Shown: positions 1-10,800 of the stretch, one piece after another
Layout: every line of letters starts with the position of its first letter
Numbering within the stretch: the first letter of the stretch is position 1
Assembly: GCA_019096065.1 (NCBI GenBank)
Contig: JAGUCH010000007.1
Location: 270,501 to 334,500 of the forward strand
Origin: Paracyclopina nana
Lineage: Eukaryota; Arthropoda; Copepoda; Cyclopoida; Cyclopettidae
DNA: 64,000 nucleotides
Reading direction: 5' to 3'
Made by a program: the position numbers and the translations under genes
The notes under the pieces: model-generated
Told to the model about the DNA's origin: nothing
The model's input: the letters and a program-made list of their open reading frames with translations, nothing else
Database searches by the model: none

Positions 1-459
1 TGGAGCAATAATGAAGAAGCGAGTTTGGCGGACATCATGGTGGATAGGGGGATTACTAATTTTTTAATGAAGTCCCGCGGCGACTCTTCCCAAGTAAATG
101 TTCCTCTTATGCCACAAAGTACTTTTCGTCTTAATTAATTTACGTGTTTTTTAACTTTCACTTTGGATGACGCCACTGCAGAGGGGACCAAATTACCAGA
201 GGTGGATTTTTTCATGACATGAGCGTTTTGGCGTTTTGGACTAGTGAGTGACCAAAATTGTTTGCAAAGGCTTTGACGAATGCTCAATTCACGCTATTTA
301 CAAATCACTACTCCATCTTGCGGATTAGTTACGCTCCTCTTTTGAAACCTCCTATATACAATCCAATTTCAAGCCATTCATTGCGAAAGGGAGTGCATAA
401 TGTATGCATGGAACATTGCTCACTATAGTGAACTTTGTTCATAACATTTAACTTTCCAG
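1..459. other. Intron of the DPY19 gene with one dispersed repeat copy
   Basis: No coding exon seen. The stretch ends in a good 3' splice site (pyrimidine-rich, AG at 458-459) in front of the first DPY19 exon. About 160-340 is one copy of the dispersed repeat that forms a tandem array at 5040-6530, recognised by ATTACCAGA, TTTTGGCGTTTT, AGTGACC and AAATCACTACTCCATCTTG in that order. Confidence 0.6.
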
Positions 460-3400
460 GGTCTCTACTACTCCTATTTCAAAAGTGTGGTGGAATCCAA
501 CTCTGCCCTCGAGGGCCTCCAATCGCTCTATGCCAACAATCTGACCGAATACCCGGATACCATCAATGTCCTGGAGCGATTCAATGTCTACCCAGAGCTC
601 TTTCTGGGCCTCGTCTTTCGACTCGCTGAGAATGGCAATTGGCTTTCGAAAACTTGCTGGAGGGTTGATCGTGGAGAGGGATTGCTTCCAGTCCAGAGCT
701 GTGAGGGCTTTGGAGATCCTGCCCACTTTTACCTGGCTGGAGTGTGGCTCTTTTCAGGATTGACTGTCTTCTGCATATTCTCCCTAGCTTCTTATCTCAG
801 GCAAGCAGCTCCAATATCCAAAGCCCTCTTTTTCATTGATTTATTGGATTACTACTACCATTTGCAATCCTGAATTCACATTCAATTTTGTTTGTGAAAA
901 TAGTATGGCATTATTTCTGTGTGCAAGAAGAGGAAGTTTTTGTGTGAGTGTGGTAATTTGATTAGAAAGCAGCTTTGGAGTTTGACTACCTCGTTAATCC
1001 ACAGTTGGCTAATTAATTGCCAATGATGGCCATTGTGACAAGGCCAAAGCTCTCCAGCATCTAAAATTACAATCTTTTCATCTAGCCACTGAAATTGGAA
1101 TAGAAATTTACTTTTGAGCATCAGTTTGTAAAAGTGAAAGCAATTTTTAAATGTTGCCTGTCCAATATCTCATATCGTAAGCAGAGTGCAATATTTGAAG
1201 GAATCATCGATTTATTGGTGGCCTTTGCAGCTCCTCTCGTTTGGGTGGCCTTTTGGCTGTTTCGGCCTTTTTCTTCAACCACGAGGAGTGCACACGAGTC
1301 ATGTGGACGCCACCTTTGAGGGAAAGCTTTGGCTATCCCTTGTCACTGCTGCAAATTTGCCTCGTCTCCAAGGCTCTGAATGATCAAGAGACCACGATGA
1401 TGACATCTGGACTCCCCATTGGCATTGCAACCATGCTCTATTTGATGTCATGGCAATTTGCCCAATTTACCCTGTTCACTCAAGTGGCAATCATCGTCGG
1501 CCTTAGAGCTCTGCGGCTCGTGGATAATGTCAAAAATGTCATTCGAGGGCTCATGGTAAGCAAGAAATGCTCACAAAGTTTCCCTGAAATTATTTATAAG
1601 AAGTATATAGGAGTTTGTTTATTTTTTTCTATAGCGAAAGCACGCCATCTGGCGGCATTTAGGAGCAACACTAGGGACTAAAATGAAAAGCTGCTTTTAT
1701 GAAAAGGGCTTTTAGATGGATTTTTTCAGGCCAAAGTATTGAAAGTTAAAAAAGAGAGATTCATTGAGGTTTGTGAGTGGGTGCAAAATAATGAGATTCC
1801 CATGAAAGGCTCCAGAAATATATGGCGAAATAGAATGATTTCCATTTCCTTAGCAACTCAAATGAAAAAAAGAAACACATATCCTGGCTTGCCAGACATA
1901 TTTTACAGGATGCATCACAAGTAAGAATGGCACTCTAAATTACAAATGTGAGGTATTCATTTTTTCCTTTGATGTCGCACTATGTATATGCTATGAAATT
2001 CATAATGGAAACCCAATCGAACATAAATGGTAACAAAAAAACTGCGCCATCTGGCGTCGCTTTGTAGCAACACTCGGGAGTAAAAGTTTCTTCTGTTTGT
2101 ATTTCCCTTGCTCAACTTTTGGTCATATTGATATCTCATTGCATTGGCTTTCACATTCTGTATTGTGAAGCATTTAACGTAGAGCAAATATGGCAACGTC
2201 ATCTAATTACACGTGTTATCTTGGAGGGCAAAAGGCTATTTTTAGGGTCTCATGTATGAGTCACATTGAGCAAATAGCCAAAAAGCTTTCCACTCATTGT
2301 TTCTTATTAGGAGAAAATTATCCCTAAAATAGGCCATTTACTCAAGCTGATATTGGCTGTTCAAAAGGCTTTCACCCAGGGCTTTCTTTTTCTCCACATG
2401 ATTTGCCTTACATTTAGTTTGGTTAATGATTATCAGCAATTAGTCGTAACTCCAATTGGCTCGTTAATCACATGTTTTTCAGAGAACTTGTTAGCACGAA
2501 ATATGCCGTTGAGGTTTTCCACAAAGGTCATGTTCTTTTTTAGCGTAATATAATAGGAGAGCAATCGCTGTTATTCATAGCATATGAAAGCCCCTTGATC
2601 CTCATAACAGTTGCATTAATGTGCAGTGGGTAAAGTTAATAATTACTTTATTTTATGGCATCCTCGCACGTTTAAAAGTTAATGGAAAATCCCGCTTCTG
2701 CGTCATAATAGAGCACGAGGCAAAACTATGAATGTTAATGTAGATTCAGGCCTATTTTTAAACTGGTCGCAAACAAGTAAGGCAAGTTTCATGCTTTCAA
2801 GTTCTCTGAAAAACATTCGATAAAAGAGCCAACTGGAGTATATGATATGAATAACAGCGATTGCTCTTCTGTTATATTACGCTAAAAAAGAACATGACCT
2901 TTGTGAAAAACCTCAACGGCATATTTCATGCTTACAAGTTCTCTGAAAAACATTCGATGAAAGAGTCAATTGGAGTTACGACTAATTGCTGATGATCATG
3001 TACCAAACGAAATGTAAGGCAAATCATGTGGAGAAAAAGAAAGCCGATGGCGAAAGCCTTTCAAACAGCCAACTTCAACTCGAGTGGATGGCCTATTTTT
3101 GGGATCATTTTCTCCTTAATTAGTAATACCATTTTTAATGTTTCAGCTCGGATTGATTGGTGGTATGCTCATGTTGTTCATGAATGACATGTTGTTGACG
3201 TCGTGGCTATTGTGCTCGCTCCTTTCCGGATTGCTGCTTTTGGAGGCTTCGAAGGTGCTCGAAGAAGGCCGCGGCCTTTTTTACGCGGCCTTCGTCTCCA
3301 TGTGCGTCTTCTTGCTCGGGACTCTCACCTTCAAGCTGGCGCTGAGTAAGGCGCTCGCCGCGCAAGATGACGTAAGCATTCATTCTTTTTTTTTTGTGAG

Positions 3401-6400
3401 AGCCAAAAAATGCCTTTCTATTTTTAGGACCACGTGGCCAACATACTCAAGTCTAAGATTTCGGACTATCGCGATTTTGACACAATGCTCTACGCATGCG
3501 CGCGCGAATTCGACTTTTTGGGCTGGGAAATGCCCAGAAAAACCACGCTCACTTTGCTCCTGCCGTCGGCCATTTTGGCTGCCATTCTGGTGGTCTTTTC
3601 CTTCTGCTGGAATCTCAAGTAAACTATCTATTTGTATGTAGCTGCGTAGCGTAAATTTGGTTTTGTTGTGATTAGCCCAAATTGATTTAGCCGAATGAAA
3701 CTTTTGTTGGCCGAGCCTGCGAGAACCGTAGTTTCACAACAAACTCAATTTCAAGCCTATTATTGCATTTTGTTAAAGTGAATTTAATGTTAAGAGTGTA
3801 TTTTCCCGAGTAGATTTGGTCAGGCCGAGCAAACGAGGATAAGTGGGGCCATTTGGTACAATTTGGGCCAAACTGCTGTCTACTGTGTAATGGCCGCTGG
3901 AATTATGAGGCTGAAGCTCTTTTTCACGCCACACCTCTGCATTCTAGCTGGACTTTTGGCCAAAGAAAAGGTAAAAAATATTGTGTCCAATTTAATAGAA
4001 AGCAAACATGGAAAAGTATCCAATTACAGCTGTTACCTCGAGCTGCCAACCAAAAAAACAGGCATGTAATCATTGTATTTATGTTAATGATGCTGATGAG
4101 CATTCAGGGCTACCAGAATCTCAAAACTTCCCACTCTAAAATGGGTAATGAAAATAGAGACTTTTTCAGGGAGACTTTTTTTTAGCAGAGTTTATTTTCC
4201 CCTAGGCGTTTACAGTGATCCTCCATTGGAAGCTTTGCTAGAGTGGGTCAACGAAAACACTCCAAAAGAGGCTTCATTTGCAGGTAATTTAAAGGCCATC
4301 AAGGCCATCAAGACCGAAAAAAGCGGCTTGAGCTGCTTTAAAAGCCAATTTATCAGCCTCTGTAATGGCTACATCTCTGTAGGATTCCATTTTGTGAAAG
4401 TATTCGCCGATACATTTCCGATACATATTCCAACAATTATGACAACATTGCAATACATTATAAAATCCATTTAGGGTTGTGAAAAATGGTTTGAATTTGC
4501 AGTTTTGTTCGAAATTAGTCTAAAATATTTGTATTTCGTTGTATGTGCTGTATTTCACAAATACATTTTTTCTGTATTCCGAATACATTCCTTTTTTCCT
4601 CTGGTGCGTGCAAGAAATCACATTTTCAAGCTTTACCATGAAAAACTCACAATGGCTGCAGTAAAGCAGAAAACAGTTTATGTATTCAAGACTCTTTATG
4701 CGGATACATAATATGTATTTCATTCCTTAGTACAGGCCCATCCATCAATCGAGCTGTATTATTAGTATGTAATAATGTGAAGGCGTAATCAATGTAATTG
4801 TTTTTCAGGTCCAATGCCTCTTATGGCCAACCTAATGCTCTCGACGAGGAGGCCAATTGTGAACCATCCTCACTACGAGAATGCAGATCTGCGGCTGAGG
4901 ACAAGACAAGTGTACCAAATGTATTCGCGGCGAAGCCCTCAAGAATTTGAGCAAACACTCAAAAGCCTTCGAGTCCATTACCTCGTTTTGAGCAGTGGTT
5001 GGTGCCTAGAAAGTGCTACGTAAGTTGAATCAATTTTGTTCGCTACCACTCTAGATGGCGCCACTTAAAAAGGAACGAAATTGCCAGAAGTGGACTTTTT
5101 TGTCGCTTCTGCGTTTTGGCGTTTTTGCCATGCAAGTGACCGAACTAGTTCTATTAGGCTTTTACGTTACAAATCACTTCTCCATCTTGTGGGTTTTAAA
5201 TTAGTATTTTTTTGAGGATTTGGAAAAATTACCAGAAATGGATTTTTTTGTTATATGTGCGTTTTGGCGTTTTTGCCATGAAATTGACCGAAATAGTTTG
5301 ATCAAGCTTGGTAGCTCACACAATTACCATCATAAAAAATCACTACTCCTTATTGCAGATTAGTTATTTTGGCATTTTTGACATGCAATTGACCAAAATA
5401 ATTTGTTAAAGATTGGCAGCTCACACAACTACCATCGAAATCAAATCATTGCTCTATCTAGGCGATTAGTTCGCTCAATATCATATTTTGACTCGAAGAG
5501 AGAATCTTGATTTTTTTTCATCAAGTCAAATTTGCATTTTATGCTTAGCATTACATTTTTCAAAGCTGTAGTTGAAGCTTACAAAGCACTTAGAGTGTAG
5601 CTGGAATCAATTAAGTTCACTGCCACTTTGGATGGCGCTCTCTTAGAAGGAACCAAATTGCCAGAAGTGGATTTTCTCATTCCATGAGCGTTTTGGCGCT
5701 TATGAAGTGTCAGTGACCAAACTAGTTTATTAAGGCTTGGTATCAGATGTCATAAGCAAATCACTACTCCATTTTGCGGATTATGTGGCTTGTCTCATTA
5801 AACGACAAACTGATATGAAAATTACCAGAAATGGATAGATTCATTCCATGAGTAATTTGGCGTTTTTGACACACTAGTGACCAAATCAATTAGTTTACGC
5901 TTGGTAGCTCACAAAATTTCTGCTGTAAACAAATCACTACTCCATCTAGCGGATTATGTAGCTTGTCTCATTAAACAACAAACTGATATGGAGACAAAAT
6001 TACCAGTTATGGATTGTTTCATTCCATGTGTAATTTGGCGTTTTTGACACACTAGTGACAAAATTAATTAGTCAACGCTTGGCAGCAAGCACAATTTCCG
6101 CTGTAAACAAATCACTACTCCATCTAGCGGAACATGTAGCTTGTCTCATTAAACGACAAACTGATATGGAGACAAAATTACCAGAAATGGATTGTTTCAT
6201 TCCATGTGTAATTTGGCGTTTTTGACACTCTAGTGACCAAATCAATTAGTTTACGCGGTAGCACACAAAATTTCTGCTGTAAACAAATCACTACTCCATC
6301 TAGCGGACTATGCAGCTAGTCTCATTAAACGACAAACTGATATGGAGACAAAATTACCACAAATGGATTGTTTCATTCCATGTTACCAGAAATGGATAGA

Positions 6401-6732
6401 TTCATTCCATGAGTAATTTGGCGTTTTTGACTCACTAGTGACCAAATCAATTAGTTTACGTTTGGTAGCACGCACAATTTCCGCTGTAAACAAATCACTA
6501 CTCCATCTAGCGGATTAGTTCCGCTCGATATCACATAACGACTCCTAGAGAGAGTCTCGTTTGTTTCAGGTCACCCTGTTCGATGCATGCCATCATGGAT
6601 TACACTGATGGGACCCTGGGGTCGAAATTGCCCTTGCTTTGCCCTCGGCTGTTCCACGATCCGGATCCGCGGCCTTTTGAACGCGTCTTTGCCAACGAGG
6701 TGTATGTAGTGCTCAGAGTGAATCTTACATAA
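460..6732 (+). CDS. DPY19L: DPY19-family protein C-mannosyltransferase (5' part outside window)
   Basis: Multi-pass ER membrane glycosyltransferase that attaches mannose to tryptophan in WxxW motifs of secreted and membrane proteins (family knowledge). Exons read: 460-800, 1231-1555, 3147-3371, 3428-3618, 3814-3970, 4030-4144, 4206-4283, 4809-5019, 6570-6732. All phases agree, giving 601 codons plus stop. Diagnostic stretches follow vertebrate DPY19L1: LTEYPDTINVLERFNVYPE, KTCWRVDRGEG, FFFNHEECTRVMWTPPLRES, SWQFAQF, YRDFDTMLYACAREFDF, MRLKLFFTPHLC, MSIQG, RRPIVNHPHYE and the C-terminal PCSM...VYVVLRV. The protein would be about 100 residues short of the usual N-terminus, so the first exon(s) lie left of position 1 and positions 1-459 are intron. 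The second intron (801-1230) starts with GC rather than GT. Introns hold repeats, including a fold-back element and a tandem array. Confidence in the family is high; which paralog is not decided. Confidence 0.93.
2300..3127. mobile_element. Fold-back-type inverted repeat in a DPY19 intron
   Basis: The left arm (about 2300-2590) and right arm (about 2833-3127) are imperfect reverse complements over nearly 300 bp, separated by about 240 bp. Matching landmarks are AGGAGAAAATTATCCC, AATAGGCCAT, TTGGCTGTT and CACATGATTTGCCTTACAT on the left with their complements in reverse order on the right. A short direct copy of part of the right arm (about 2790-2840) sits in the loop. No ORF is supported. The right arm ends about 20 bp before the 3' splice site of the exon at 3147. 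This fits a non-autonomous fold-back transposon or an inverted duplication. Confidence 0.7.
5043..6530. repeat. Tandem array of a dispersed 150-180 bp repeat in the last DPY19 intron
   Basis: About eight or nine degenerate units follow each other. Each contains ATTACCAGAAATGGAT, TTTGGCGTTTTTG, AGTGACCAAA, TTTGGTAGC and ends near CACTACTCCATCTAGCGG. Units from 5800 to 6520 are the most alike and share GTCTCATTAAACGACAAAC between them. Single copies occur at about 160-340, 10155-10312, 14905-15055 and 24050-24185. The last unit stops about 40 bp before the acceptor of the final DPY19 exon. No coding capacity is seen. Confidence 0.8.
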
Positions 6733-6736
6733 TAAA
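6731..6736 (+). terminator. Poly(A) signal overlapping the DPY19 stop codon
   Basis: AATAAA begins at the second base of the TAA stop (6730-6732). It is the nearest canonical signal downstream of the coding sequence; use in vivo is inferred. Confidence 0.45.
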
Positions 6737-7808
6737 ATCGAACCTTGCCATATGGTTCATCACATGCAACAGGAAGATAGTTGGCGCGCATGCGCGCCCT
6801 CCAAAGTATTCTAGTACATACTTTATGACAGTAGTGGCCAATTGCATGCTATCACATGACACACCTAGAGAGGGAATTCTTCATGTTCCAGAACAACTAT
6901 TTTTTCCCCCAGCTCCAAAAAAATTTGTGATACATTATGGAGGATACAAACTCTTCCAAGAGTTTCTTTATATGGCAAAAGAAGCAACAATTGGAGAGAA
7001 ACAAGTCCTTTCTTCCCTGATAGCTTTCTGATGATGAGAGGCTTTCCCCTCCAAATCAATCAGAGGCCAAAAATCATGAGTGGTGACTCAAATATGCACC
7101 TCAACTCAGGTTGAACCTCGAAATCCTTCATTCCGGATTTGCCAAATGGCCATGTGATGTGTGTGTGTGCCTCATCTTCATGCATAATGGCCTTTTAAAA
7201 GCTGAATAGCTGAATGCAAGGCTGGAGGGGCCTTGGAGGCCAGTACAGCACAGCACAGCAGCTTGGCCTTCTCCTGCTTGAGCTTATGCTTGGTTGGTTG
7301 GTAGGTAGGTGAAAAGAGGCCAAAAGAGACATGAGAGAAGCTTTCTCTTCTCTGACTACAAGAGCCTTCAGTGGTGAAAAGGCTCAGTCGGCGGGCTCGG
7401 GAGGCGCCGGAAACACACGACATAAGAGGTACAAATTACAAAAAATATCCATTGTATAGTAACGTGCTTAAAGATAATCTTGTCGAATCCGGAAGGTTTC
7501 CTTCGAGAGTTAATTTCAGTTTCCGGAGTTGAAAGTAAACCTTTGCGAAAGCAACCTAGTCACATTTCTTTACAATTCCATTTGAAAAGCAAACTTTTCC
7601 AACCAAATTTTTGTGGCGATGCAAAGCTTATTAAAAGTGTATTACGTTTAATGACGTGCTTTAATTACTTGTGTATTTTCAGGGTCGTGGGTGGCGCAAC
7701 GATGAATGCGGCCGCCGCATAATACTTACCTGATTTTTAGAGCTACTTTTCTATTTGCCACTGCGAGAGGGGCAACAGCAACCTCGAGGCAACTGCTTTA
7801 ATGATGTC
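6737..7808. other. Intergenic/5' region between DPY19 and IA-2, no supported gene
   Basis: I see short open frames here but none with family similarity or splice support. The segment just before 7809 may hold the IA-2 5' UTR: TTTTTAG at about 7735 could be a 3' splice site of a leader intron. No clear TATA box is recognised. Confidence 0.4.
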
Positions 7809-10800
7809 ATGATCGGCGCAACGATCAGGTTGGCCGGTCAGCATGCCGATCAACGCGATGATCATCCTCCAAGGAGGAAATGCTACCAACTGAACAGAAC
7901 AACAACACTTCTCTCATCATCATCCTCCAGAAAAAACACCACCTTTTTGTTTGCCATTCTTTTCCTCTCATCCGCGTGCAGTCAACAGGCTTCTGCGGAA
8001 AGATACATAGGTAATGATCCTCAAAAGCCGATATTTTGTAACGAATGTGACGTCAATCAGAAAGCAAGTCAATTTCTTGGCTCATTAATGCCCCAGCCTT
8101 TGTCAAGCGTTTCGACAACCTTTACATTTTGATTTGTGCGCCAAAGATCACTTTTCAAAAGAAATTGTGCGAGCATGTGACTCGATTGGTATCACTCAAA
8201 TTTGCTTTCAGTTGGCCAAACTGAAATTAACTCTCGAAGGAGAACCCTTCCTGACGACAAGATTTTATATACGTACGCCAAAAGCAAAATACAACTGGTA
8301 CCCACATACAGTATTGTTATAGATTATCGAATGACATGTAATGACTCCACTTCCCACTTACTGCAATTTGAACTGCTATCCCTTTTTTACAGGATGTCTC
8401 CTCAATGATGATGTTTGCAATGAATCTGAATCCTGCTTTGATGGTAAGCTACAGAATACATTTAATAAGAGTATCTTCACAATGCTTTACAATTGCAGAT
8501 TATGCTTTTGGTCGGTGCCTTTCACCTTCAGACCTTGAAAATGAGGATCTCCTATTCAGGTTTCCCTCATATTCACCAGGGGCTGAGGCCCTGCTTGAAG
8601 ATGAAATGTCCCGGTTGAGTGGCAATGGCTTCGTGTGGACCGATGACTACACTCAGTGTATTATGCAAACAGCTCTTGCCGCAATAAGATATGAGTATGT
8701 ATCCTCTTTGTATTGGTTGCAACTAAGTATTCGGATCGATTGAGCCAATGTTTCTGAGGCATTTTGTCAGGTTTCACCCATGAGGGGAAACTGAGGCTAC
8801 ATCATCCTGAATTACATGCAACAATTCAGTACATATCAAACGTAATACAGATTGCTCCACGTAACTCGGAGTAACTAAGTATTCAGATCAATCGAGCCTA
8901 TGTTTCTAAGGCATTTGGTCATGTTTCGCCCCTCAGGGAAAACTGAGGCTCGTTCATCCTGAATTAGACGTAGCAATTCAGTACATATCAACCATCACAC
9001 ATATTGCTCCACGCTACTTGGAGTAACTAAGTATTCCAATCAATCGAACTCATCATTCTAAGGCATTTAATCAGGCAACACACTAGGTGGCATGCACTTA
9101 GAGCTTAGCCCTAGCCGCTGTAAGCTCGACTTGGAGCCCGATCTATTCTTTGACAGCACATAAGCTTTATTAACTCTGATAACCGAGGGACAATCTGTAT
9201 GTATTCTTTTGGGACATTTGTAAAGCATTTTTTCTTCTTCCAGAACCGATTATGAGCCAAGGCTTTGTGACACCCTTCTTGTTCAAGATGACTCTTCTCC
9301 AGAGATCATAGATGACCTAGAACTGAACGACGCTGAGGTGAGTGTAATGGGATAATTATGCCACATTATGCCTCATTAGGATAGAAAGTAGGCTAACGTT
9401 ACATGTGGGCTTCAATTAATGGTGTATGGCTAATGTTACCAGTAACCATGACATGAAATATAGTATCTCAGTGTTCCTCAGATAGCTTAGAAAAAATCCA
9501 TAGCAAAAAGATATTTATTCCCCTGCAATCTTTATTTCAAAACTAGCAAATGTATGAAAATGCGCCTTAAAAAAGTCGAAGCGACTCCTCGGCTTATTTG
9601 GTTTTTCTTAAGTAAACCAGAAGTAAACAAAAGACTAGCAACAATGGATGTGCATAATTTGAATGGGAATCCGCAATTTCCTCGTTCAATTCCAAAAGAA
9701 AGGAAAATAGAAGAGAAAAAAAGCAATCTAAATTCCTTTTTTTTATTTTCAGGCTTTGCTACCAGCTGCTGACTCATCTGAAGAAGAAGCCAACTTCGAT
9801 CCAGCTGATCCCATTCTGATGATGAAAAATGACGACTTTGACAGCCAAAACCAAGAAAAAGAAGAAGAAGGATTTGAGAGCCAAAACTACTACAGGATGG
9901 CACCAGCCTTGAGCAAGAAATCGGATTCATCTCTTCAATCTTTTGATGATCCAGAGCTGCTTGACATTGACACTCGGATGGCAGAAGAACCTATTGACTT
10001 GGACGGCATCAATGACCAACCTATTGAGCTGACAAAGTTCTATGATCCACAAGATCAGCCATCCTTTGATTATGGTATTTAACTTTATGAATACTTACAC
10101 CTTAAAAATAATTCGCTGTAAAAGAGTTCAAGCAAAAAAATTCAGATGATGAGCGCAAAAGTGCAAAATTACCAGAGGTGGCTTTTTGCTATTCTCAAGC
10201 ATTTTGGCGTTTTTTACGAGCGAGTGATCGCAATCAATTTGTTTACATCTGGTCTCGACCTTAATTTCCGTTGTAAACAAATAACAGCTCCCTCTTGCGG
10301 AATAATTCCTAAATTTGTTTTTGTTTTGATACTTTGCATAAAATGATAGATGGCGCTAGTGTTTATTTTCTGGCTCAACGGTTTTTAACGGCTTTTTTTT
10401 CGGCCGAAATGGCGGTTAATTTGAATTTTGAATATTTTTTGTAGTTATTGAAGAAGAAGACATTTACCCCGTCGGTGTTGACGAATACATTGCCAATCCT
10501 CCTCTCATTGTATACCGAGACACCGAGGGTCCCAATGGGCAAGAAGAAGAGATCTTGATTGAGACCAATGATCAGCAAGATGACCCGGACAAGCTTGTCT
10601 TTGACCGGAAGGAGCGGATGGATGTGAAGAAGCCTGGCCCCTTTTTCGAGGCCAGCCCCAACAACTTCTACTTGGACAAGCTCAGCTACAAATATGACAC
10701 TGAGGACCTCAACACCACCAATGAAGCCTCTGCCGATGCTGGAGGCCAGGAAGAGGTGGAGATCCCGCTGTCAACCTCAAGCAAAGACAAGAGAATGCTT

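Noticed and set aside
6825..7031. 68-codon plus-strand open frame after DPY19
   Set aside because: No recognised family, no splice context, and it lies beyond the DPY19 poly(A) signal.
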